This document shows, piece after piece, positions 22,076 to 33,799 of a DNA stretch of 64,000 nucleotides (its first letter is position 1; the number at the start of each line of letters is the position of its first letter). A program made the position numbers and the translations under genes. The notes below the pieces were generated by a model, which saw nothing but the letters and a program-made list of their open reading frames with translations, made no database searches and was not told the origin of the DNA. Source of the DNA: Dryococelus australis (taxonomy: Eukaryota > Arthropoda > Insecta > Phasmatodea > Phasmatidae); the NCBI GenBank assembly GCA_029891345.1, contig CM056995.1, forward strand, positions 81,593,895 to 81,657,894. Direction: 5' to 3'.

Positions 22076-23385
22076 CCTGTTGACGTTATATTTAGAGGTT
22101 ATTCCTCCGCCTCATTCTAACAAAGCTTAATTAAGTGAAGGTTACTACTATAGGTTGGAAAGGTCAATGTTAAAAAATTGGCCAAGGGAAAATTTTCACC
22201 ACTAGGTAAGCGCTAGTGTCGCACGTGTACCAGATTTTATCTATTTTCTATTTTCAAAAACATATTAATTGGAATAATCATAAATCGAAAATTAAAATAA
22301 ACGTCGTAACTAAGTAGATTCTTTCTCTCTTAGAATTCTAATTAAAAGTTACCTTTTGGAACTTTGCTAAACTAGCGGCGGGAATTTTTTCTATGCCAAA
22401 CTCTCTTGTTAGAAACCACGTTTTGTTCCTAATCTGGATAGAATAAACCTTAACTCTAGAAATTTTCACCCAATGGGATAACGCACCGCATACGTGGGCA
22501 TACAGTTTAATATTTGGCTTCGGAACTATTTCTAATTAGGCATTGCCAACATATCTATTTTCTTTTTGTTTCTATTCACATTAATTATAAATCAAATATT
22601 AACATTTATAGATAAAATGCAAGCAAAAATTTAACAAAATATAATTCATTCATGTTAGTAAAAGGTTAAACTGCTTTTGATACGTGGCTTATTTAGGAAC
22701 CAGCGACCCGCCCTGGCATCGCTCGGGTGCGATTTGCATATGTAGAGCCGACTGCGGCGAGCAATTTGTCGTCATAGTATTTTCCTCATCAGCTCGCTCG
22801 ACCGCTGTAATTATTTTATTGCGTGCAGTTAATTAATCCATGCTAGTTCATAAAATTACATTGTGTATCTAAGATTTTAAATTTCATAAGGATTAATAAT
22901 GTGTTGTTCAAAATGTTATATTTTAAATAAAATTCTAAAAGATAAATATGGTTATTGTGGGTAATACTTAAAAGATAAACATATGCTGTCGCGGACTTTT
23001 TTTGTAGACCTTTATGAGATCTACAATTCTGTAATACATAAATTTGGTGAATCTCTTTTGGTTTAGTCAGCGTAAGCCATGTAAGCGGCCGAAAAGCGGG
23101 TTTTTCCGACTTTATTAGAAAACGTCGACATTTCTCTACTATACTTACATTGAATATTAATGTATTATATACTTAAACTTTCCTCAATAAATTCTCTAAA
23201 TGATGGTGAAAACCGCATCAAAACCCATCAAGTAGCCTAGAAGCTTTATCCGAATACACGGACACACGCGGCCGGGCGACTTTGTTTTGTACTATGTATA
23301 GAATCACCAAACGGTACACGTCATACATGTGGTGAATTTTAAATGGTTTGGTTGTAAAAGTGTGAAGACACCGCGAATAGATTAT
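22060..23385 (+). mobile_element. MITE family A copy with two interrupting segments
   Basis: Family A words appear at 22064-22138 (CTGAGACCCTG, CCTCCGCCTCATTC), resume at 22465 (CACCCAATGGGATAACGCAC) to 22705, and end at 23357-23380 with GTGTGAAGACACCGCGAATA. The interruptions (about 22140-22460 and 22710-23315) are not family A. The second begins GACCCGCCCTGGCATCGCTC, which resembles termini often seen in insect repeats, but I cannot classify it. Confidence 0.5.
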
Positions 23386-23389
23386 ATCA

Positions 23390-25407
23390 CTATTATTCCA
23401 GGGGTACCGTGCCTCGTGTCCTGGGCAACAACACGCTTTCAGCTTGTAACGTTACCCCTCTGTTTGCGTGCACTTGCGTCTAGACGCTGACATCGTGTAG
23501 CGAGTTCGGCAAACATCGGATACGCTCGGGTTCACTCGTCGGTCGACGACCGACTGGCGGCAGTCAGTACTGCGCATGCTCCTGTATGGGACACATTTAT
23601 TCTTCATCGTCTTGAGTGCGAGCCTAATATCCTGACCTAACAACACTACCTAAATTAGGCCTATATTCTTACAATTTTAACTCATCATAATATAAACCGT
23701 ACCATTTGGCAAAATAAGCCGAGTATATCCGACAGTTGCTGAATTTTCTTCGCAGTTTCAGCGGCTAAACACAAATGTTACATAATATTAGCTTCATTAG
23801 GCGATTAAGACGAAGTTGTAATTACACCCCCTAGAAGAAGAACACAGCTTTCTTTTTAACATAATTTCTAATATTCATTATTTGATTTCATTTCTCTCAG
23901 TAGGTACTCCCTATAATGTTCACTAAATCGGGGATGCATACTTTAAATGGGAACATTTCAACATACCTTTTCGTTAGTTATTTTCGCTTTCATGTTATAT
24001 ATTTTGACACTATATACCCTTCATTTTCGGGTGCATCACAAACTCTGACACAAAATTACACTCGTATATGTTTGTTCTTTTCGAATGGAACAATTTCCCA
24101 CTTTTACAGGTATATTTTCGTTTTTGATTACAGTTACAGGATATCGCTAACATCTCAGTGAAAACAGCAATTTGAAAGAACAACTAAATAAAGTGCCAGA
24201 ACTTTTATGTGCACAAGAATAGCCAGACATCTGTCAGGTAAAAAATAGCTAGTTTAGAATCATTAAAATAATAAGAAATCGAATCAAGAGTTTAGCACTG
24301 TTTTTTTTTTATCTATTACGAATTTTACTATCAGCAATGGGAAAGACCCAAGTCTGAAACGCATTGAAATAATAAAAAACATAGTTAAATTTGAAATTCA
24401 CTTGTCTTCTTATTAATGCCCACCCACTCTGCCAAGTTTTACTCCTTGTTCCTATTCTCACGCCTACCCGACAAAAGGAGGGATAAATGTAAAAAATAAG
24501 TTTATTTTGTGAAACATAATGGGAGATCAATGAGAATCACTAGCTAACCACCTTAATTTTTCTACGCGAAGAGGCATAACATAACACTAAGTTTCTCTAG
24601 ACCGATAACATTTTTAAATACCTGGCTGATATATGTAGTACGCACAGTTTATCGTATTCACAAACAGATTTGGTGAGCACACGAATCGAAGTTACGTTGT
24701 ACTGTAAACAACGTATGTAAACTTTAAACTCTTCAAACACTTTAAATAATGTTCATGAAATATTTTGACCTATTAAAAAACTAATGCAGTGACTCTGAAA
24801 ATCAATTTTGTGCCATGTATCAGCATGCAAATCGTAAAACGTAACATTAACCCGTACGAGCATTTAATTAAAGTCAGTGGCAACATTACACGAATCGTAT
24901 TCTGGGCGAGTCGTTACAACTGCGGCAATATTTGTATGCTAATAAGTTTGTAAATATATATATACATATATATATTTATTTAATATCTACCATTCTCCCA
25001 AGTCCGTAGTGTGAATTCAGACTTTTACAAGACTTTTATAAAGTTGATACAAGGTTCAAATCGCCAACATTTCCCTGAGGTGTTAGAAAATGTTTCCCAG
25101 AACCTGCAATGCTGGTGAATAACTGACAGTGAGTATGGAACATAAAGTCTGTAAACACAGATATTGCCAAAAGGTTGTTCTTCATATTTGACCAACTTGA
25201 ATCTCAATACCAAGATAAGACCTAGGCTTTTTAAGTTCAAGATCATCTTATTCGGTTTTCCGAATCGAATCCCACATTTCATGCGTTAATATTGTATATA
25301 CACAAGAGAAGCAACCTGAAATTGCAATTACCATGACGATAATAATCTGAGTATCGAGTGATATCTAACAGGAAATGTTTAATTACAATAAACTTGGTGG
25401 AGAATAT
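23390..25407. other. AT-rich stretch with no recognised gene
   Basis: A GC-moderate patch at 23400-23640 reads open on the minus strand, but without splice signals or a known domain. A TATA dinucleotide tract lies at 24953-24976. Otherwise nothing is recognised. Confidence 0.3.
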
Positions 25408-26764
25408 AAAATGAACACACGGACGCAATGGCCACACATGATGGAAGGTTTTATTGGATAATTATACAGACTGTATACTCTATATGATAATTATCACAGG
25501 GTCGTACATCTACATACAGAGGCTACAGAGTGTCTTAAACAACAATGTCAGTATCTTGTGTAGCCTCCTTTAGTGAGGATGCAGTCCTGCAGTCGTGCGT
25601 AGAGACCATCGTAAAGGTGTCAGATGACATCTTGGGGAATAGTGTTCCACGCTAATTTCACCTGTTATTGAAATTGGTGGAGGTTTGCTGCCAGTATTGC
25701 AGACAGCACCAAACGCCATAACGCCATCCCAACATGTCCCACACACATTCAATAGGGGACAGGTCGGGTGATCGTGCTGGCCAGGGGAGTTGACGAACAC
25801 CTTCGAGAGTGAGTTGGGTAACACGAGACGTGTGTGCACGGGCATTGTCCTGCTGGAAGAGGAAATCTCCTCGGCGTTGTAGGAACGGCAACAAAATGAG
25901 CTGGATGAAGTTCTGGATGTAGCGTTCACTGTTTAGTGTTCCCTCAACAAACACCAGAGTAATACAATCATTGTAGGCTATTGCCACCCAGACCATGTTG
26001 CCAGATGCCAGGAGTTGGTTTTGTATGTCGCTGAGTATACACTCTGGTTGTTGCCACTCTCCTGGTCGACGCCGCACTCGCAAACGACCGTCATTGGCGC
26101 CAAGGCAGAATCTGTTCTCACCACTAAACACAACTCCGCGCTATTCATTTCTCCAATTGCGTCGTTCGCGACACTATCCGAGGCGAGCTACACGGTGATG
26201 TGGTGTGAGAGGAAGCCTGGCGAACAGCACCCTCGATCGTAGCCTAGCGTCCAGTAAATGGTTGGTGATGGTCCTAGCTGACACCCTAGGTGCAACAGTG
26301 GCCCTAATCTGTGCGACGGTCTCGTCTGATGCGGCGGTCCAGGTGGGAATCCGTATGTCACTGCGTCCGGAACCAGGTTGACGAGCATGTGCACCATCGT
26401 TGGACCACCGGCACCACCAAAGACGCACAGCAGACACGTCACGTCTTACACACTGGTAAATTCTTCGGAAGAACCATCCAGCTTCCCTCAGGCCCACAAT
26501 ATGACCTCGTTCAAAGTCTGTTAATTGCACGAAGTGTGGTCGTCTATGCCGTCGTGGCATGTCTACAATGCTTACTACACGCAGGCTGATGCTTTAAACA
26601 ACAGACTACTCTTTCACCAAGTCAACTACAGTTGTATTGGACTGAACGGTGTTATGCCTAGTACGCGGTTCCTACTCTGTGAACAGCTCATCACTATTAA
26701 TCACTGCATGTACTGCGCCATGCGCATAGGTGTTTTAACGTCGACATTATGTGGTGTTCATTTT
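25408..26764 (-). mobile_element. Tc1/mariner-type DNA transposon, nearly full length but decayed
   Basis: The outer words AAAATGAACAC (25408) and its complement GTGTTCATTTT (ending 26764) form short terminal inverted repeats around a minus-strand transposase relic. The span of about 1.36 kb fits this superfamily. A clear TA duplication is not visible on the right side. Confidence 0.72.
25658..26560 (-). pseudogene. Tc1/mariner superfamily transposase, inactivated
   Basis: A transposase on the minus strand that would act on the surrounding TIRs. The N-terminal part (26560 to about 26174) carries an HTH region starting MPRRHRRPHFVQLTDFERGH, with a following R/G-rich linker. After stop codons near 26130-26175, the catalytic part reads VFSGENRFCLG, where the family normally has an aspartate at the fourth position (first D replaced by G), then FQQDNARAHTSR with the second aspartate, and PARSPDLSPIECVWDMLG with the acidic residue of PIE. 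The reading frame is lost after that. An in-frame stop and the missing first catalytic residue show it is dead. Confidence 0.85.
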
Positions 26765-26910
26765 TCATTTTCCTCTAGTGCACTAGAAATAAACTCTAGA
26801 AAAATCATTCAGAAACTAAACTAGGGAGAGTATTATAATTTAGTTGTTTCTAAAAGTGAGATTGCTTGATGAACAATAGAGCTAGAAAACCTTTTGTTTA
26901 TCTTCAGTAC

Positions 26911-27090
26911 AGAGCCAAATGGTGCAGTGGTAATGCTCTAGCCACCCAAGTGTGAAGACCCGGGTTCGATTCCCGGTGCTACCTTACTGACTTCCTTCGG
27001 TTTTCCATTACTTTTAGAAATCACCCAAAGTAAATGCCGGTGTCGTTCCTTACAAAGGCCACGGCCGATTACTTCCCATTCCTGATTGGT
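26911..27090 (+). mobile_element. tRNA-derived SINE of a second family
   Basis: The A box TGGTGCAGTGG (26920-26930) and B box GGTTCGATTCC (26963-26973) define a tRNA-like head with a perfect T-stem (CCGGG/CCCGG). The acceptor 3' strand GTGCTACC has no matching 5' strand, so it is not a working tRNA. The body contains AAATGCCGGTGTCGTTCC and AAGGCCACGGCCGATTAC, a 3' segment I recognise as common to several arthropod SINE families. Confidence 0.85.
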
Positions 27091-27448
27091 TTACGTATTG
27101 ATAAATGTCGCTTATTGACAAGAATTAGCAATACATTGAAATGCAGTCAACATAAGAAACAGTAAAATAAATACGGGATGTTTTACTCGCTCTCGGCGCC
27201 TGATATTTGCTCTTAAATATTAAACTCTTTGTCATAATGTAATGAAATGTCTTATGGACATACCATAGTGTATACGAATCACTCTGATGTCATTAGAGGT
27301 AGCACGACAGTCTCTCTATCTCTTACTTGGGCATACGCGTGCACCCGGACTGGCTCCCGCACGGACCTGTGTGTTCAGTTTGAGTTCTTGTATCTGCTGT
27401 TGTGACATACCTGATAGTGGTTCGTGTTTGTTCGAGAGTCGGTGTTCA
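27091..27448. other. Unassigned leader of the adjacent transposase relic
   Basis: Possibly the 5' untranslated part of the element whose coding relic begins at 27449. No terminal inverted repeat was identified. Confidence 0.3.
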
Positions 27449-27760
27449 ATGGAGCAGCATGTGTCTGTCGTCCGCACGTACTGGAAAACTGATTCCCCGA
27501 AGGCGTGCCAGAGACAGTTTATTGCACAGTTTGGGGGCCAGCAATCACCTGATAAGTATTTCGTTCAATGTTTGGCAAAATACTAGAAACAATGGGAACA
27601 CAGCTGAATGTGCAGGAAGTTTTGGACCAATCTGCCAGACGCAACGGCGCAGGAACTTTTGAAACATATTGCTGGCTCCACCAAAGAAGGCGTTGCATAG
27701 ACTGTCGCAGAAAATGGGAGTCACCACAAGCACATGCCAAAGAGCGGGAAGCACACATAA
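27449..27760 (+). pseudogene. HTH (DUF4817-type) N-terminus of a mariner-like transposase, frameshifted
   Basis: The frame starts MEQHVSVVRTYWKTDSPKAC and continues QRQFIAQFGGQQSPDKYFV, the HTH module often annotated DUF4817 in insect transposons. A frameshift near 27575 moves the homology to LETMGTQLNVQ. A second shift brings in PPKKALHRLSQKMGVTTSTC, the second helix-turn-helix segment, near 27663-27735. No DDE catalytic region follows, because the ACTTAGAA repeat tract begins at about 27770. Confidence 0.75.
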
Positions 27761-27769
27761 CTAAAAAAA

Positions 27770-27985
27770 TCACAACTTAGAACAGTCATAACTTAGAATC
27801 TTTGAATAAATCCACACAAGTTAGAACTATCATAATTTAGAAATGTCTTAACTTAGAAATTCGTAACTTAGAAATGTCATAACTTAAAAAACACAACTTA
27901 GAACAGTTGAAACCTTGAAAGTCACAACTTAGAAACACACAACTTAGAACTAGCATAAATTCAAACCACATAACTTGGAAAATTC
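27770..27985. repeat. Degenerate tandem array of an ACTTAGAA unit
   Basis: About a dozen occurrences of CATAACTTAGAA or CACAACTTAGAA variants spaced roughly 12-24 bases apart, for example near 27775, 27790, 27835, 27852, 27868, 27895, 27925 and 27940. Spacing is irregular, so this is a decayed minisatellite rather than a clean array. Confidence 0.8.
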
Positions 27986-27989
27986 TGGA

Positions 27990-28864
27990 ATATGTTGCTA
28001 AGTTACGACACCATCTCCCCAACTAGCTGCCAAAAAAAGCAAAGCTGCCTGCTTATCGTGTAATTTCCGTGCAACAATTGCAGCCTCCCGACAAAGCTAA
28101 AACAGTCGATTATTGTCATCGATTCCAGCAGTTCGTCAATGCACATCCGGGAATACTTGACTACACGTGGTTCTCCGAAGGAGCGTGGTTTTGTCTCAGT
28201 GAAGTTGTTCAAGTCCAAGTACACTAGGCTTTAGGTTACTGACAATCCTCGCGCTGTGCAGAACAATCCTCTTCAAGTGATAATAACGATTACTTTTAAC
28301 ATTTGCTTTGACGTCATTCACCATTCCTCTCATACACCAAGGTATGTCCGCCTCACGTTTCATTACATTATGACCAATATTTTGATATTTATTAGCGAAC
28401 ATTAGGGGCGGAGGGCGAATGGAATACCCTTTGCCAGCCTTTCTTGGTCCTTCTATTGAAACTGCTGACGGGACAGAATTCCGGGGAATAAAGAGCTGGA
28501 ACAAAGAAACCAAATAAATCACATTAGGGGAAAATAATAAGAAAAAAATTTCCTTGACCAAAATGTCAGTTAGTAAATACCAGAAACAGGAAGAATAGCA
28601 CACGCGAATGGGCACAAATAAATAACTGCACGAATAGAAGTATGCTTAAAAGACAAATAGAAATTTGACTTGCAAAAGGGGAATGTGTAATTGGTATAGT
28701 TATTAGCTGATCAAGACATCCTACAAGGTGAGGGTCAATGGAAATGATAATGATTGTTGGAATACCTGGTTCTATCTCTTAATGAACCTGCTGTCAAGGA
28801 GACGTTAAGCCTTAATAAAATTCTTCAGCTCTGGTGGTTTGCAGACGGTATACAAGTATGCTTA
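27990..28864. other. Unassigned stretch
   Basis: Longest frame is a minus-strand 139-codon frame over 28196-28615. It has no domain I recognise and its composition is unremarkable, so it is not called as a gene. Confidence 0.3.
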
Positions 28865-29142
28865 TAGGCTGTTCACGATAAAGTGAGCACTTTTGAGGCT
28901 CTAGTTACTTTTTCCTATCAGTCCTTTTCTATCCTTTAAACACCTTTTAAAATAAATATTGCTATGTAAGTAATAAACACAGTGTGTATATTACTTACAT
29001 AGCAATATTTATTTTAAAAAAGAGGTGTATAGTCCACCGCACTCGGAAGTTAACGTCTGAGGCTAAAATAAAATATCCTTATTGACTATTGTTACAAATG
29101 CAAGGGCTTTCAAAAGTGCTCACTTCACTGTGAATAGGCTAT
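28865..29142 (+). mobile_element. MITE family C, copy 1
   Basis: Termini TAGGCTGTTCACGATAAAGT and CACTTCACTGTGAATAGGCTA are near-inverted and match family B ends; TA borders both sides. The interior (CACTCGGAAGTTAACGTCTGA) is shared with the copies at 19381 and 47484 rather than with family B. Compared with those copies it contains a long hairpin, listed separately. Confidence 0.75.
28945..29019. repeat. Perfect 31-bp inverted repeat with a 13-base loop
   Basis: Arms 28945-28975 and 28989-29019 are exact complements over 31 bases, for example AATATTGCTATGTAAGTAAT against ATTACTTACATAGCAATATT, with loop AACACAGTGTGTA. The family C copy at 47484 has only one version of this segment, so the hairpin arose by inverted duplication. 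Confidence 0.9.
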
Positions 29143-32100
29143 ACAGGATATTATTTAAGGATGGTCTCTGTCCAGGGTGCTTCTTTTAACTGGGTCTTTC
29201 TCTTTTACTTGTCTCATAGAGAAAAAATATAAATATAAATGAATTTAAGTAAAATTTAATATAAAAAAAACATATACGCGAAAATAAAAGCGGGTTTTAT
29301 AAGCTTCCATTGTTTCGATGCACATATCACCACGATATTTTTTCTAGGAAAATGGCTATCTTTATATATTTTTCTACATAAATATGGATTTAACAAATCT
29401 TGAAGTAGGCTATGTCTAAAACGAAATTGAGGAGGGAGAGTACTTTAGCAGCCATCGTCGTTTTACAGACCTATTATCACTGCATAGTTAAAAACCCTTT
29501 CAAAATATTTCCATCAGATTCAAATCCAAAACACATGTATTTTATGGACATAATAAATAATTTCATTGCACTTTATAAATATACATTAACTTATACATGC
29601 GTATTGGACAAGTTTCTGGGACAAATATTTGAATTCGAAGATTTCCGTTTCGGTATACTTAGTTTGGGTACAGTATCGCTGCAGATCTAATATTAGAAAA
29701 AAAAAATTATTTAATACCCCAAGCGGTGGCAAAGAAACTGCTTAAAGTTCTTAAGAATGGAATAAATCTGTGTACGAGGGTACATTCATTTCAAATTCGT
29801 TGATCCTCTATATATAGTATGTAAGCCCAACACTTCTTTGATTAAACTCATTTCTTTTTGTCTCGGTTTTCACTTGGGGGCAGGCATAGTTCATTCTGGA
29901 CAACAATGATATTGTGAAAGTAATAAAAAAACAATGCGACCATCGAATCTACGCTAAATTTCTGTAGCGTTCATAAATATGTAGAATTTTTTTGGGAGAA
30001 AATGTATCAGACTTTAATATCAGTTCCAGTTTTTATTTATGTGCCTACGATTTTTCTTGTTGTCATGTGGGTTGGGGGAGGAGGTTTCTTGATTCGCCAG
30101 TGTTTTTTTTTTTTTTTTCGGGGAAAATGCGCTCGGTACGCGCTTGGAAAGGCAGAAAGAATGACAGGAGAAAAAAAAAAGTAGGGCGAATCGTCGTGGA
30201 TTAGAATGGGCGTGGTCTTGGAAATGGGGCAGAGCTCACTTGGCTCGGAGGAACAGAGGATTGCGGTCGCAGCTTTCCTGTTGGTAACGTGCCTCTTTGT
30301 CTTCGTATTCGTTCGGCGTGTTTTTTCTTTTATTATTGTGGGTAGGGGGGGAGGGGTCTGTCGCCATTCGCTGAATTGGCCACTTTTGCATGGTCGATAG
30401 GGGGTGGGCGATATCTCTAGTGTCTTGGCTTGATGGGGGAAGAAGGAAGGGTCTCAGGCGAAGCATTTGAAGATAAATCGAGTTCACAAATCACCGGGAG
30501 AGACCCAATTGTCGGCAATCACCCCGCGCGGCTATCAGCTTACTCAAGCCAGGCTTGTCAGGTACGGGAGTGTATTTCTCGCAAGTTTCCCGCTACCACG
30601 GTGGAAAACATTCGGAAAATATCTGCGGCATACTGTACGAAGCTGGGAAATAAGCGTTATGCAAAGTCATGTGCCCCAATCCAATGTCTTACGTTTAACA
30701 CAAGGCTAGTGAATACATTGGTCTGTTCACCATGTCGAAATATTTTTTTATATAGAAAATTTAAGCTAAATAAATGCAGTTGAATAAAAATTGTATTTAT
30801 TCGTGTAAACTTAAAATAGGTGCAACGTGTAAAGAGGCGGTGAAAGGAGTATAAAGTAAAACTTCTCCCTGATTAGTAAATGAAATTACTTCAGAGGCTA
30901 CAAGTTCCGTCTTGTAAACACATTTGGCAAAATAGCTGTTATAACCATTAGTATATGATACTTCATTATTTTTTATTGCTTCTGACTGCACTTTTGAAAA
31001 CTGGAATCTGAAATTTTTATGCAATGAAATATAAAAAGAACCGGTAACATGTTCTCTACCAAACTGATTGCCCACTTCATAGCATATTTCCTTATTGATT
31101 GATCTCATAATTTAATTTATTGCCATTTTAGACTATAGCAGGTAGAAAAACTGAGGTTAATAAATTAAATATATTTGAAGAATAGTATAATTATATGAAA
31201 GGAAGATAAGAGAAACGATACAGCGTATATAACATGATATATTCCGCTTTACGCTTCTCAGTTCATGATTTGCGATGTAAATTTATTGTTTCAAAAATGT
31301 AAAACCTAATATCTAAACGAAATAATACCAAACTAGTTTAGTAAATAGTTAATTATATGATAAGGAACGTGAAGTTTAGTTTGACTCACACATCAGTGTG
31401 ATGTGCCTCTCTTTGAAGGGTCGCGCATGTCCACCCTGTACATTTAGAGAATACGCCACCATAGTAGATCTCCAACGCTTTCTGGGCAAGCAGGATCAAA
31501 GTAACAACGAAGTGTATGACTTATTAATAGCACTTTAAACTTGAATTGTGTTGTTTAAAAGGTTTCTTATTGATACCACCAAGTTCTGCTACCGAGTCTT
31601 GACTGAGTGTCGAACTGGGGGAACAAACTGTGCTGCTGATACCTAGTGATAGTTTAGGGAACACGAGAACAAATTTGCTAGCCGTCGTGAAAAATAAGAC
31701 ACATTAAATATCTTATCTGTTGAATAGGAAAACAAAAATTACTTGACAAACTGTCAACGGACATTATCTCCTATAAGGGGCCCGCCTGCCTGCATCGTTT
31801 TTCTCCTTTTTTGTCCGAGAAGCGCGGCAGCTACATATAAGGGTTACACTGGCACGCACTACAAGAGCGCCATCACCTCTACGCGCAGGGCTATGAACTG
31901 GTGAGCAGTGTCCTCGTGGTGCTGCGTGTACCTATAAAACTTTCATCGTTGGCTATAATTTTATTTAGCAAAGTTCAATACAGTCTCTTGCCGTAATTTG
32001 AATCGTGTCCGGCTAGCATGTTTTAAGGTACTGCAGTATGAAAAAACAGTTTTTAACTATATTGTAGGGCTCCAAACTGTGTGAACAACTGCTTTTCAAT

Positions 32101-32610
32101 ATTGGTGCATTTATTTGTCATATAAAAACGCGCGATGTCAGAAATAGCACGGCGGAAATACATCACTATGGTAAACTAGTAATTAATAAAATAATCCCCT
32201 AAGTTCGCTTGTTTTCTCTACATTGGCTTCCATAAAATTGTATAGGACTATTAAACTATATAGCATTAAGCTATGTCCCGTGCCGCCTAACATCGCACAC
32301 ACATCTCGGCGTGTCTGCAGAGAGAAGGCGGTGTTTGTGCAGTTGTTCCACTGAGGTGATCAGACTGCAAGATCTCTCTAAATGCGAACCGGAACTGTTT
32401 TCTTCCTCGACCGTGGATCGTGATCCTCTCGGTCCACGCTGAGTTTGGGTTTGCTAGGGGGGTGGTAGGAGGGAGGGGGAGGAGCAGTAAAGACAGACGG
32501 GCCAGCGAATGAGAATCGCATTTGGGAGGAGCCGAACTCGTCGTCTCTTCCCGCTGAAGACAGCGGTCTTGAGGTGAGGCTGCGCCATGCCTCTCCGGAG
32601 AGAGACAGAC

Positions 32611-32634
32611 AGAGAGAGAGAGAGAGAGAGAGAG
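32611..32634. repeat. (AG)n microsatellite
   Basis: Twelve consecutive AG units, near a purine-rich stretch on the plus strand that contains GGGAGGGGGAGGAGC. Confidence 0.9.
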
Positions 32635-33062
32635 GGGCGACTTAATCAGGGCTGACCTCTTCCCTCCTCGCGCACACACACGCGCACATGCTAATCCTCG
32701 AGTTTAATGTCACCCTAGGATGATAGAATCGGAGGGAGGGATCCTTTTTTTTTCGTTGACTTTTTTACTGCTTCGAGTGGAGAAGGGGACACAGAGCTTC
32801 GATGGCGATAGGGGATGAGAGTCATCGCCTTCCGCAGATCGCCGCCCTTGTTCCTCGCGATAACTCATCCTGCATTAACGCCACACGGCTCCAAGGGACC
32901 TGTGATAACGGTCTCTTTTCTTATCGCGCACCAGCCCCAGGAGGCCAAGCTTACGGAGTTTCATTCTCAGCGTGTAATCTTGGGTGATTTTGTCACCTAC
33001 GGCTGGTTCTCCAAAGTAAGAGTCGTCATGAGCAGCACACGGACAGAGGCATTATCAGCAAG

Positions 33063-33089
33063 TTTTTTTTTTTTTTTTTTTTTTTTTTT
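33063..33089. repeat. Poly(T) run of 27
   Basis: Uninterrupted T homopolymer; could be the A-tail of a minus-strand retroposed sequence, but no body is recognised beside it. Confidence 0.85.
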
Positions 33090-33799
33090 GCGATTTGATT
33101 TACAATATCTTTCGGAAGTAAAAAAAAAATATTTAAGGTATCGAACAAGTAGTGGAAGTCTATGGCAAACTGGCAATATTTCATATGAAAGATGGGATCA
33201 AGACACAGACGGTTGCGGCAGGCCTACAGCTTATTACATATATCCGAAAATAATAAGAATAACGTCACACTCTTGTGGTAATTTGGGGAACTCTGAAATA
33301 CGTTATAAACAATTGTACGCAGATAGATTTTCCAACATAATTTATAATGCCAACCTTCTGTATGCATGTACATACGCTACTGGTACATGAACAAGAGCTA
33401 TGTAGCGATGTCTGCTACATACATCCATATACAATAAGTAAGGTCCTAACATGATACTGCCATAAACCTAGATGATGCTACGTCCACAGTTGTCTTCTGA
33501 AATTGTGTCAAGGCAGAGTTAAAACAGGGCCACCGCTACTGCTCATACAACGAAGTATCACACATAGTAAAATATTGCAACAAAACACATTATATAAAAT
33601 TCTGGAAATATTACACCTTGTTTTCCTGGTCAGAACCTCACACCAACACGGTATTATAAATAAGCACGAGTACGAGTGGATAAGTACATCTTCAAAATTG
33701 CAACCAACGGACTTAAAATGCCGAGATACACTACACAGTATAGCTGATAAGCATATAGTAGCAAGATAAACTTGTAGTAGAAAATATTTTTTATTATTC

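Larger units (their letters stand above)
29143..33799. other. Long region with no recognised gene; simple repeats
   Basis: It contains a T/G-rich zone at 30070-30200, a (GA)n microsatellite at 32611-32634, and a run of 27 T at 33063-33089. The plus-strand frame over 32815-33390 crosses the poly(T) run and is not credible. TATA-like words (CATATAAGGG near 31835) are isolated. Confidence 0.35.

Noticed and set aside
26911-26980. Functional tRNA gene
   Set aside because: A and B boxes and a T-stem are present, but the acceptor stem does not pair and a SINE body follows.
27770-27985. CRISPR array
   Set aside because: Repeat spacing is irregular, spacers are not unique fixed-length segments, and the context is eukaryotic.
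28196-28615. 139-codon minus-strand gene
   Set aside because: No recognised domain, no splice support and composition like the surrounding intergenic DNA.
32815-33390. Plus-strand frame of 191 codons
   Set aside because: It passes through a 27-base poly(T) run giving a phenylalanine stretch, shows no domain and has random composition.
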